This document shows positions 1 to 6,047 of a stretch of 8,221 nt of DNA, piece by piece. How positions within the stretch are numbered: position 1 is the stretch's first letter; each line of letters opens with the position of its first letter. The position numbers and the translations under genes were made by a program. This DNA is from an archaeon. Lineage in GTDB: Archaea; Thermoproteota; Nitrososphaeria; Nitrososphaerales; JACAEJ01. The stretch spans positions 1 through 8,221 of the forward strand of contig JACGUK010000047.1 in the NCBI GenBank assembly GCA_024256265.1, in the 5' to 3' direction. The notes beneath the pieces are model-generated. The model saw nothing but the letters and a program-made list of their open reading frames with translations. It was not told the origin of the DNA and made no database searches.

Positions 1-1
1 G

Positions 2-709
2 AGGGACATAAGTGATGAAGCAAAGGAAAAGGTCAGGAAAGGCATGAATATCCTTGAAGAGAGAGTAAAGTACTACAGGAAGGTTGCCTTGAACGATCCT
101 ACTGTAAACGCTAGGTGTAGTGGTGTTGGTATACTAAGGCCAAGGGATGCAATAAGGCTCTGTGCTGTTGGACCAACTCTAAGGGCTTCTGGCGTTAAAA
201 ACGACGTTAGGCTTGATGATCCCTATACATTCCATGATGAAGTCCCCCTCAACGTTATAACCTGTGATACTATGGACGTCTTGGGAAGGGTGGTGGTCAG
301 GGTAGACGAGATGCTAGAATCTGTGAACATGGTCAGATATTGCCTAGACCACATGCCAAGCGGTGACGTTAAGATAAAGTTGCCATTGTCTCCACCTGTA
401 GGCGAAGCTGTAAGTAGGGTCGAAGCTCCTAGAGGGGAGTTGATCCATTATGCAAGGTCCAATGGGACGAAGAACCCTGAGCGATACAAGGTCAGAACGC
501 CAACCTTTGAGAACATACCGTCTGTAGCTGATATGCTGACTTCAAAGGGCGACCATGATGTCAACATAGCTGATATACCCATAGTCCTGGCTTCTATAGA
601 CCCTTGCTTTAGCTGCACTGCTAGAATGGAGTTTAGAGACGTATCCAAGGGCAAGACATGGATCTGGAGCCTAGAGGAGCTAAAGACTCATTGCAAGAAT
701 AGGGGCTAA
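2..709 (+). CDS. fpoD: F420H2 dehydrogenase / complex I subunit D (NuoD-like, 49 kDa), 3' part
   Basis: This is the C-terminal 235 residues of the hydrogenase-large-subunit-like protein of an Fpo/Fqo/Nuo complex; the reading frame is open to the left edge, so the start lies outside. In complex I this peripheral subunit, with H and B, forms the quinone (here probably methanophenazine or quinone) reduction site. Seen in the sequence are the conserved GPTLRASG stretch followed by DVRLDDPY, the VEAPRGELIHY motif in the C-terminal half, and DPCFSC close to the end. This last motif is the position where [NiFe] hydrogenases carry their C-terminal nickel-ligand CxxC, whereas bacterial NuoD lacks those cysteines. 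About 30 residues follow it, ending in a WSLEELKTHCKNRG tail like that of group 4 hydrogenase large subunits. It is followed after 4 nt by fpoH. A true group 4 hydrogenase large subunit cannot be fully excluded without the N-terminal cysteine motif, but the gene order D-H-I-J-K favours Fpo. Confidence 0.9.
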   Translation, partial: RDISDEAKEKVRKGMNILEERVKYYRKVALNDPTVNARCSGVGILRPRDAIRLCAVGPTLRASGVKNDVRLDDPYTFHDEVPLNVITCDTMDVLGRVVVRVDEMLESVNMVRYCLDHMPSGDVKIKLPLSPPVGEAVSRVEAPRGELIHYARSNGTKNPERYKVRTPTFENIPSVADMLTSKGDHDVNIADIPIVLASIDPCFSCTARMEFRDVSKGKTWIWSLEELKTHCKNRG

Positions 710-713
710 GTAC

Positions 714-1682
714 ATGGAATGGCTTTTAGAATTACTTCAGATCCTTGTTTTTCCTGGCATACTTTTTGCCATATTACTAGCCTTTATCTACGAATGGTTC
801 GATAGGAAAATCTACGCTAAGCTACAGAACAGGGTTGGGCCTCTCTACACAGGCCCTAGTGGAATTCTACAGCCCTTTGCCGATTTTGTAAAGCTTCTTG
901 CAAAGGAGGACATAGTTCCTAATGACGTGGATAAACCTCTCTTCAATGCCTTGCCGATAGTTGCTTTAACCCTATCTTTGACGGGTTTCTTGGCACTGCC
1001 GATAACGGGCTTGAGAGGTATAATATCATTTAATGGTGATCTGATCTTTTTAATTGCTTTGATGACCTTGATCTGTATAGTTATCATCTACTCAGGCATA
1101 TCTTCTTCGAACAGATTTTCTACAATGGGGGCTGAAAGGGCTGCCCTTCAACTTTTGGGTTATGAAATACCTATGATGCTATCTGCAATAAGCATAGGGC
1201 TAGTGGCCAAATCCATGTGGGTTTATGAGATAGTCAGCACTCAGGCAAGTAATATTTGGTTCTTGATGGGTCCTAGTGTTCTTGGGTTTGCCATCTTCGT
1301 TTTGTGTGGACAAGCAGAATTAGAGAGAATACCCTTTGACATACCTGAGGCTGAGACCGAGATCGTTGCTGGCTGGTTAACAGAGTTTTCTGGAAGAAAA
1401 CTAGCTTTGTTCAGGCTGACTAAGGATGTTGAACTCTTGTATCTATCAGGGTTGGCTGTTGCTCTCTTCCTAGGCGGGCCTTCTGGACCAATCATACCAG
1501 GTCTAGAACCTATATTGTATCTTGTCTACTTCTTGCTGAAGACTTTGTTCGTGCTCTTCCTACTGACAACTCTTCGAGCCCTTTTTGCCAGGCTCAGAAT
1601 AGACCAGATGGTCAACTTCTCTTGGAAGTACCTTGTTCCCCTTGCAATATTACAAGTTTTACTTGTTAGGGTGATCGTTTAA
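714..1682 (+). CDS. fpoH: F420H2 dehydrogenase / complex I membrane subunit H (NuoH/ND1-like)
   Basis: A 322-residue polytopic membrane protein of the NuoH/ND1/FpoH family, the subunit that anchors the peripheral arm and forms much of the electron-acceptor (quinone or methanophenazine) cavity. About eight membrane helices can be read. Family motifs are in the expected order: an EWFDRK segment then QNRVGP (38-43), EDIVP (65-69), AERAALQLLGYEIPM (140-154), the acidic loop ERIPFDIPEAETEIVAG (204-220) followed by WLTEFSGRK, and RIDQ (295-298) before the last helix. Length fits the family (about 320-350). The ATG is 4 nt after the fpoD stop, preceded by AGGGGC at 701-706, so it is co-transcribed and probably co-translated with fpoD. 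The charged residues of the acidic loop, linked in complex I to coupling of electron transfer with proton pumping, are all present. It shares its 3' boundary with fpoI, whose ribosome-binding site is inside this gene. Confidence 0.96.
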   Translation: MEWLLELLQILVFPGILFAILLAFIYEWFDRKIYAKLQNRVGPLYTGPSGILQPFADFVKLLAKEDIVPNDVDKPLFNALPIVALTLSLTGFLALPITGLRGIISFNGDLIFLIALMTLICIVIIYSGISSSNRFSTMGAERAALQLLGYEIPMMLSAISIGLVAKSMWVYEIVSTQASNIWFLMGPSVLGFAIFVLCGQAELERIPFDIPEAETEIVAGWLTEFSGRKLALFRLTKDVELLYLSGLAVALFLGGPSGPIIPGLEPILYLVYFLLKTLFVLFLLTTLRALFARLRIDQMVNFSWKYLVPLAILQVLLVRVIV

Positions 1683-1683
1683 G

Positions 1684-2022
1684 ATGTCCATGCTGAAAGA
1701 AATTCAAAAAAGCCTCTTTAAGAAGAGGGCTACTGTACTTTATCCCTTTAAAGAGAGGGAGAAGGTTCACGTACCAGATGCTCTTAGGGGCAAGATAAGC
1801 TTTGATAGGAGCATGTGCACGGGTTGCCTTTTGTGTGCCAGATTTTGCCCAAGTGGAGCTTGCGAAATCATAACGGATGAGAAGGGAAAAAGGCCCATAT
1901 TCCATCTGGAGCTCTGCTTGTTCTGCTCTCAATGCCAAGAAGTCTGTCCCAAAGGTGCCATTAAGTTGACGGAAGAGTTCGAGTTGGCGGCCTTTGACAA
2001 AAAGGCTTTCACCATCAGGTGA
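1684..2022 (+). CDS. fpoI: F420H2 dehydrogenase / complex I iron-sulfur subunit I (NuoI-like, 2x[4Fe-4S])
   Basis: A 112-residue ferredoxin-like subunit that carries electrons from the input module to the FpoB/D site through two [4Fe-4S] clusters (N6a/N6b equivalents). Both cluster motifs are seen: CTGCLLCARFCP (C45, C48, C51, C55) and CLFCSQCQEVCP (C78, C81, C84, C88). The protein is short compared with bacterial NuoI (roughly 160-180 residues), lacking most of the N- and C-terminal extensions. The start codon is 1 nt after the fpoH stop, and AGGGTGATC at 1668-1676 is a strong archaeal ribosome-binding site 7 nt upstream, which supports this ATG; a second Met at residue 3 is the only close alternative. 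Its TGA stop sits inside the Shine-Dalgarno site of fpoJ. By itself it could be any polyferredoxin, but the position between H and J fixes the assignment. Confidence 0.95.
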   Translation: MSMLKEIQKSLFKKRATVLYPFKEREKVHVPDALRGKISFDRSMCTGCLLCARFCPSGACEIITDEKGKRPIFHLELCLFCSQCQEVCPKGAIKLTEEFELAAFDKKAFTIR

Positions 2023-2024
2023 TC
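2017..2024 (+). promoter_or_regulatory. Ribosome-binding site that fixes the fpoJ start
   Basis: The eight bases AGGTGATC are fully complementary to the anti-Shine-Dalgarno end of archaeal 16S rRNA (GATCACCT). They contain the fpoI stop codon and lie 3-5 nt before ATG 2028. A GTG at 2019 in the fpoJ frame lies within this site and so cannot be the start it serves; this argues for the ATG. Confidence 0.7.
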
Positions 2025-2027
2025 TTT

Positions 2028-2555
2028 ATGGTGGACTACCTAATACATATAGTCTTTCTAGCCCTTCTGATTGCTTTGGCTTTTCTTGTCATAGAGGTCA
2101 AGGATCTGCTTAGAGCCCTGGCCCTTTTCATAATCATGAGTTCCATCTTAAGCGTGATCTTCTACTTTTTAAATGCGCCCTATATAGCTGTCTTCCAATT
2201 GGCCATATACGCAGGAGCCATAGCTGTTCTATTCCTTGCCACTCTTCACACTATGAGAGGAAGGGTCTTGAGAGAGAAATTGAACCTAGTTACAATTCTT
2301 CTTTTAGTAGGCATGCTCCTTGCAATGGTCTTGGCCTTTTCCATCAACCTTGTGGAAGCCCTTAGAACAATCACTCCCTCACAAGGCTACCCCCTTGAAG
2401 AGGCTCCTTACTTCTTATGGACCTATAGAGGCTTTGACATAATTGTCCAGGGCTTTCTTCTGTTGGCTACAGTTACAGCTGTGACAGCGATCTTGAGGAA
2501 GAAGGAGGGTGTTGGAGTCATAGAGGAGGCTGTAGAGGAGGATGTTGAAAAATGA
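2028..2555 (+). CDS. fpoJ: F420H2 dehydrogenase / complex I membrane subunit J (NuoJ/ND6-like)
   Basis: A 175-residue membrane protein of the NuoJ/ND6 family, with about five hydrophobic helices and a charged C-terminal tail rich in Glu and Lys. The hallmark is the third-helix motif IYAGAIAVLFL (60-70), equivalent to the YxGAixVLfLF helix that carries the pi-bulge involved in coupling conformational change to proton pumping in complex I. It is one intact gene, whereas in some methanogens subunit J is encoded as two pieces. The start is taken at ATG 2028 rather than GTG 2019 because a perfect AGGTGATC ribosome-binding site immediately precedes it. The stop overlaps the fpoK start as ATGA. This subunit sits next to H and K in the membrane arm. 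Confidence 0.93.
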   Translation: MVDYLIHIVFLALLIALAFLVIEVKDLLRALALFIIMSSILSVIFYFLNAPYIAVFQLAIYAGAIAVLFLATLHTMRGRVLREKLNLVTILLLVGMLLAMVLAFSINLVEALRTITPSQGYPLEEAPYFLWTYRGFDIIVQGFLLLATVTAVTAILRKKEGVGVIEEAVEEDVEK

Positions 2556-2863
2556 ATGAATTACTTCAAATCTACATACCTGCATCTATCCTCTTGATAG
2601 TCATGGGGCTTTACTGCATAGCTACCAAGAGGGATCTGATAAAGATCGTGCTAGGGATAGAAATAGTGACTTCGGGTGTCAACCTTAACCTCATAGTCAT
2701 GGGCTTAAGAAGCAATGGCGTTGATGCTCTCGCTCAGTCCATAACTCTGATTTCCATGACCATAGGAGCCTGCGTCGCTGCTATTGCTCTATCTATAATC
2801 ATCAACGTCTTTAGGCACTACGGAACCACCGATGTCAGAAAGCTTAGAAGACTGAGATGGTAA
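2552..2863 (+). CDS. fpoK: F420H2 dehydrogenase / complex I membrane subunit K (NuoK/ND4L-like)
   Basis: A 103-residue protein with three membrane helices, the usual size and topology of NuoK/ND4L/FpoK. The second helix holds the family motif GIEIVTSGVNLNLIV, with the conserved membrane-buried glutamate at E37 (equivalent to E. coli NuoK E36), part of the proton path. The third helix, around 68-84, has no acidic residue; where E. coli NuoK has its second buried glutamate (E72), this protein reads GACVAAIAL, resembling the MrpC antiporter relatives. The C-terminal tail is basic (KLRRLRW). The start overlaps the fpoJ stop (ATGA), and GAGGAGGAT at 2535-2543 gives a good ribosome-binding site 8 nt upstream. 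No further fpo gene follows: the next gene is convergent and starts its stop codon 27 nt later. Confidence 0.94.
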   Translation: MNELLQIYIPASILLIVMGLYCIATKRDLIKIVLGIEIVTSGVNLNLIVMGLRSNGVDALAQSITLISMTIGACVAAIALSIIINVFRHYGTTDVRKLRRLRW

Positions 2864-2890
2864 TCTTCAATTTAAAGCATTAAATATTTC

Positions 2891-4069
2891 TTAGTCGTGC
2901 TCTTTTACTTCTTTTTGTCGTTCCTTTTTACCATCGGAAAGCTTGAAAACAGACTTTAATCCTGGCTTAACCTCTTCTATAGGTTTAAACTCTATGTAAC
3001 CGGCTTCATAAGCGCCCTTGAAGAGCTCCTCGCCAACCTTCGTTCGGACCATGACCGTGGACCAACCGTCAGGAGAACCTACCGATCCTATGGATATGTC
3101 TGCATGCTCCGCCGTGAAGTCTTTACATATGTGGCAACCGCCTCTAACACAAGCCTTGATTTCATCCAAGGGTACGCTGAAAATTTCCTTGTCTTCTGCA
3201 TACGCTATGAATTTGCCCTTTGTTATGGCGAACTTTCTAACGTTGTTCATATCTGTGCCCTTCGACACTACAAACTTTACCAAATCCCTGTACCAGAAGC
3301 TCTCCATGCAGAAGAGCCCAAAAACAAACTTTACATGACTGCCCAGCTTTGAGCAGGCTTTGTTAGCATACTGCATCTTCCTGACGGTCTGGACTTCACA
3401 AGGAGTTCCAACGACACCCACACTGCTGCTGGCGCAGTCCTCCACCGCATATCTCAGTCCTATGGTTACAGGGCTTGTCGAATACTTTGTCCCAGACGCT
3501 CCTACCAATTCTTTAGAATTGAATACTACGTTGGGCCAGGGTCTCCATACATCCCCTTTTATCTCATAATCCCTCTGCCAGGGTCTCCATACATCTAACT
3601 TTCTTGTGGATGCTACTACACTATCGACGATCCCTTTATCCAAGGAATACATCAACAGGGTTGTGGCTATTCCACCATCTTGGGCAACGTCCAAAACTTC
3701 TTTGATCTTCGATCTTGCCGCGTAGGCTGATGCATATATTCCTAAACGTTCTTCCTTATCACGAACCCTACCGAAGATGGCTTTATCCATTTCGTCATAA
3801 TCATAAACCGTTCTTGGGCATGTGTGCCAACAGAGTTCACACTGATAGCAAACACCTACAAGTTTTGGGAGTTCATTCTCGAATCCTAAGACAGAGAAGG
3901 GGCATGCTGCAAAACAACCACCGCAGAAGGTGCACTTGCCTGCATCTATAACATCATTAAATAGGTCCTCGAAGTTTTTGGGTTTGACGCCGAATACAGA
4001 TTCATACCACTCTGCCTCTTTTATACCAGCAAACAAAAAGCCCCTATAAGTCTTAGGTTCTGAAGACAT
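2891..4069 (-). CDS. fpoF: F420H2-oxidising iron-sulfur flavoprotein, FpoF/FrhB family
   Basis: A 392-residue soluble protein of the coenzyme F420 hydrogenase/dehydrogenase beta-subunit family. Members bind FAD and [4Fe-4S] clusters and exchange hydride with F420; FpoF/FqoF feeds electrons from F420H2 into the Fpo/Fqo complex. Two cluster motifs stand at CTFCGGCFAACP (C46, C49, C52, C56) and CYQCELCWHTCP (C74, C77, C80, C84). Then come QDGG (130-133), ASGTKYSTSP (191-200), VGTPCEVQTVRKM (220-232) and the C-terminal C-x4-C-x2-C (307, 312, 315) followed by ADISIGSVGSPDGW. An N-terminal extension of about 45 residues precedes the first cluster, making it longer than FrhB and FpoF. Residues 159-164 and 173-178 are an identical DVWRPW pair, a 14-residue duplication. 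ATG 4069 has AGGAG directly abutting it and GAGGGGT 11 nt upstream, so the ribosome-binding site is not ideal. Convergence on fpoK suggests it serves that complex; partnership with a heterodisulfide reductase or other F420 enzyme is possible. Confidence 0.88.
   Translation of the reverse strand: MSSEPKTYRGFLFAGIKEAEWYESVFGVKPKNFEDLFNDVIDAGKCTFCGGCFAACPFSVLGFENELPKLVGVCYQCELCWHTCPRTVYDYDEMDKAIFGRVRDKEERLGIYASAYAARSKIKEVLDVAQDGGIATTLLMYSLDKGIVDSVVASTRKLDVWRPWQRDYEIKGDVWRPWPNVVFNSKELVGASGTKYSTSPVTIGLRYAVEDCASSSVGVVGTPCEVQTVRKMQYANKACSKLGSHVKFVFGLFCMESFWYRDLVKFVVSKGTDMNNVRKFAITKGKFIAYAEDKEIFSVPLDEIKACVRGGCHICKDFTAEHADISIGSVGSPDGWSTVMVRTKVGEELFKGAYEAGYIEFKPIEEVKPGLKSVFKLSDGKKERQKEVKEHD
3535..3595. 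repeat. 19-bp perfect direct repeat, 42-bp period, inside the F420 beta-subunit gene
   Basis: The 19 bases at 3535-3553 recur without a mismatch at 3577-3595 (plus-strand copy begins GCCAGGGTCTCC). The 42-bp period is exactly 14 codons, so on the minus strand the reading frame encodes DVWRPW twice, at residues 159-164 and 173-178. The bases flanking each copy differ, so the identity ends sharply at 19 bp. Confidence 0.95.
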
Positions 4070-4107
4070 CTCCTATTTCTACCCCTCAAAGGTCTAGCAA
4101 CAGGTTG

Positions 4108-4130
4108 TTTAAAAAATTATTTAAATTAAA
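4108..4130 (-). promoter_or_regulatory. Possible TATA-type promoter of the F420 beta-subunit gene
   Basis: The gap between this gene and the upstream ATPase gene is 239 bp and very A+T-rich. Minus-strand TTTAAATAA (4126-4118) and TTTTTTAAA (4116-4108) lie about 40-55 nt before the ATG at 4069. That is a plausible distance for an archaeal TATA element with a short leader. The choice between the two is not possible by eye, and A+T-rich DNA gives such matches easily. Confidence 0.3.
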
Positions 4131-4308
4131 ATGTTTATCATAAATTGTTATTTAAGCATTTAGGAAGTGAAGATAGGATTTTGGTTTTAGAACAATTAGG
4201 ATTAATTCTATTCTTGTTGAGCCTTTAATTTGTTGAAATCGTTAAGAGCAAAGATTTCAGCTAAAATCATCATCTCATGCTACATTTATGATAAGGCCTT
4301 TAGCCTAA

Positions 4309-5013
4309 TTATTCAAAGAACTCGATGGCCTTGAATTCTATCCCTCTTTTTATAGTTACAGGTACCCATCTCATCCTGGAAGGAGTTGCCATCATCCTAC
4401 TGACCATTACATACCTTCCAGTTTCATCGACTTTCAATCTTATAGTCCCATCAGTTATAGCTTCTATTGATGATACTATTCTATCATCGTGCATGCCTTC
4501 CTGTACTAAGATCAATGAAGTAATCTGGTATTCGAAGAGTCTGCTTTTCAAGCCTTTAAGAAACTTCAAAGTAAGATCTGATGGGTTGTAAAGAAAGAAA
4601 TCTGAGAAAGAATCTATAACTAATCTTGCATCATGTTGAGGAGTGATGCTTTGATCTTCAATGATCTCATTAAGAGCTATATTTACATCTGTTAATCTTG
4701 TTAAATCGGCCGAATATTTCTCTTTAGCTATGCAAACTGTCCAAGAATGGCAATCCATGTATATGATTTTGCTGATAATCTCAGAGTCCCAATCGTATTC
4801 TGTTATAACCTCATTTAATAGGGCATTTATAGATGGAGAAGTGCTGATCAATATAGCTGGTTGCTTTTTCCCTAATCCCTCATAAAGAAATTGAATACCA
4901 AGAGTGCTCTTCCCTGAACCAGGTTGCCCAATAACTAGGGTCATGGATGCTTTTGGTAAGCCTCCTCTTAATATTGTGTCCATGCCTAAGATACCTGTAG
5001 TGATTCTTTTCAT
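4309..5013 (-). CDS. KaiC/RecA-superfamily ATPase, single domain, with atypical catalytic site
   Basis: A 234-residue one-domain protein of the KaiC-like (RecA-superfamily) ATPases that are common in Archaea; its cellular role is unknown. The N-terminus has the family signature TGILGMDTILRGGLP (6-20), then the Walker A loop GQPGSGKST (29-37). The Walker B strand is RLVIDSFSDFF (130-140, Asp134). The C-terminal segment, MRWVPVTIKRGIEF (214-227), fits the KaiC domain end. At the strand after Walker A, where KaiC proteins have the catalytic Glu-Glu pair before Ser-Pro, this one has Ser-Thr-Ser-Pro (57-60), so both glutamates are missing. It may bind ATP but hydrolyse it poorly, and could act as a regulator. 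The start is supported by GGTGAT at 5022-5017, 3 nt upstream. It stands alone between 208-bp and 239-bp gaps, so it is probably its own transcription unit. Confidence 0.82.
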   Translation of the reverse strand: MKRITTGILGMDTILRGGLPKASMTLVIGQPGSGKSTLGIQFLYEGLGKKQPAILISTSPSINALLNEVITEYDWDSEIISKIIYMDCHSWTVCIAKEKYSADLTRLTDVNIALNEIIEDQSITPQHDARLVIDSFSDFFLYNPSDLTLKFLKGLKSRLFEYQITSLILVQEGMHDDRIVSSIEAITDGTIRLKVDETGRYVMVSRMMATPSRMRWVPVTIKRGIEFKAIEFFE

Positions 5014-5221
5014 TTAATCACCAACAAGAATTATCACAAAATGTAGTATGCTTCCCAATTTTGAATGCCCTAATATGGATGAGCATTTTGTCGATATATG
5101 ATTATGGTCATTTCTAGATCGGATTTTTGTTTACCCATTATCTAATGATAAGGGAGGCGATTGATATTAGTTTAAATAATCTTCTTTTTTCTTGAAGAAC
5201 TTAGAATAGATAAACTTTAGG

Positions 5222-5911
5222 CTATTCCACAACTAAAGGTTTTGCCAACTCCCTTATTTTGAGTTCCCATGAATCAGATTTTATGATACTGCTAGCAACG
5301 AGAATCCCGAAGGAACCGAGCTTAAGGGCAATAGAAACATCCTCGCCTGATGTAATCCCAGCTCCACAGATAAGTTTAACAGAATCGCTAACCTCCTTCA
5401 CTGCATCTTTAGACCTTAAGATGACTTCAGGTTTGACCTTAGATACAGCCCTGCCTGTGCCTATGAGCTCAGGAGGCTCGACTGCCACGTAATCAGGAAG
5501 GAGCATAGCTCTATCTTTTACCTCCTTTGGAGTTTTAGCGCATACTACAGAATAAAGCCCTAAATCCTTCAGCTTAGGTATTAGCTCCTTTATCACTTTT
5601 ATAGGTACTCTCTTCTCACTATGGTTTAATAAGGTGCCAGCACAACCGCATGCTTTGATTATCTCTGGAACTATGGAGCCTGTTGTACTTCCAGGTTTAG
5701 CCAAATCTACATGCTGAGCAAAGGCTGGTATTCTGACAGATTTAGCCACAATCGATAAATCTGGAATGGGAGGTGCAACGATGATTTCAACATCAAGCTC
5801 CTTTGCTACACTCTCTGCAATCTTTGCTAATCTTATGGCTCCTTCGTCCGAGGCTTCGAGATAATTCTTGAAATTTATTATCATAATCCTTTCTTTTAGC
5901 TTTATAGTCAT
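5222..5911 (-). CDS. tpiA: Triosephosphate isomerase, archaeal type
   Basis: Interconverts dihydroxyacetone phosphate and glyceraldehyde 3-phosphate in glycolysis and gluconeogenesis (cytosol). It is 229 residues, matching the short archaeal enzymes (about 220-230) rather than the roughly 250-residue bacterial ones. Catalytic residues are in place: Asn13 and Lys15 in INFK, the electrophile His97 in NHSEKR, and the base Glu145 in AVEPPELIGTGRAVSK, whose following residues form loop 6. The phosphate-binding segments are GAGITSGEDV (183-192) and the LVAS near the end. The start at 5911 is chosen because residues 3-9 (IKLKERI) resemble the N-terminus I recall for Pyrococcus furiosus TPI. An internal ATG at 5884, with AAAGG just upstream, would give 220 residues and begin like methanococcal TPI; it is a real alternative. 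The gene lies 136 bp downstream of the aldolase/phosphatase on the same strand, so the two may share a transcript and certainly share substrates. Confidence 0.95.
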   Translation of the reverse strand: MTIKLKERIMIINFKNYLEASDEGAIRLAKIAESVAKELDVEIIVAPPIPDLSIVAKSVRIPAFAQHVDLAKPGSTTGSIVPEIIKACGCAGTLLNHSEKRVPIKVIKELIPKLKDLGLYSVVCAKTPKEVKDRAMLLPDYVAVEPPELIGTGRAVSKVKPEVILRSKDAVKEVSDSVKLICGAGITSGEDVSIALKLGSFGILVASSIIKSDSWELKIRELAKPLVVE

Positions 5912-5958
5912 CTTACTTCTATCCTATCAAGTAATAAAATAAGTCTAGCGAGATAAAA

Positions 5959-6033
5959 TCATGTTTTAACAACCTTTGCAACTTTTTTGCCTAGCTCGAT
6001 ACACTTCTTAAGCTCATCTTCATCGGCTTCAAA
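5959..6033 (-). pseudogene. Possible relic: C-terminus of a flavodoxin-like protein
   Basis: Between the aldolase/phosphatase stop and TPI, one minus-strand frame reads 24 codons without a start, bounded upstream by an in-frame TAA (6036-6034) and ending in TGA (5961-5959). The peptide is strongly protein-like: an acidic run (FEADEDELKK) leading to CIELGKKVAKVVKT. Such an amphipathic last helix of the form EDLxxAxELGxxVAxV is what ends many flavodoxin-fold FMN reductases and iron-sulfur flavoproteins. No other part of such a gene is visible nearby, and no ATG precedes it in frame, so it would be a decayed remnant. The match is from memory of the family pattern, over a short length, and could be chance. 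Confidence 0.3.
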
Positions 6034-6047
6034 TTAAACCAAGTCTT

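Noticed and set aside
448..654. Minus-strand open frame inside fpoD
   Set aside because: It lies opposite conserved NuoD-family motifs and its peptide has no recognisable family features; a shadow of the real gene.
2864..2890. Bidirectional terminator between the convergent fpoK and F420 beta-subunit genes
   Set aside because: The 27-nt gap is A+T-rich but has no clear T-run or hairpin in either direction.
3018..3951. Several plus-strand open frames opposite the F420 beta-subunit gene
   Set aside because: The minus-strand protein has two intact cluster motifs and family order throughout; the plus-strand peptides have no family features.
4208..4273. A 21-codon minus-strand ORF (begins MMILAEIFALNDF) in the gap after the ATPase gene
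   Set aside because: No ribosome-binding site, very short, A+T-rich intergenic DNA; indistinguishable from chance.
4292..4308. Small inverted repeat (AGGC-5 nt-GCCT) just after the ATPase stop, possible terminator
   Set aside because: Only 4 base pairs with a mismatch beyond, no T-tract follows, and archaeal termination does not depend on hairpins.
5070..5138. A 22-codon minus-strand ORF (begins MGKQKSDLEMT) in the gap upstream of the ATPase gene
   Set aside because: Considered as a leader peptide, but it has no ribosome-binding site and no regulatory feature such as a run of one amino acid.
5930..5945. A+T-rich minus-strand TTATTTTATTA as the TPI promoter
   Set aside because: Its distance to ATG 5911 would place the transcript start at or beyond that codon; it would fit only the alternative start at 5884, so it was not annotated.
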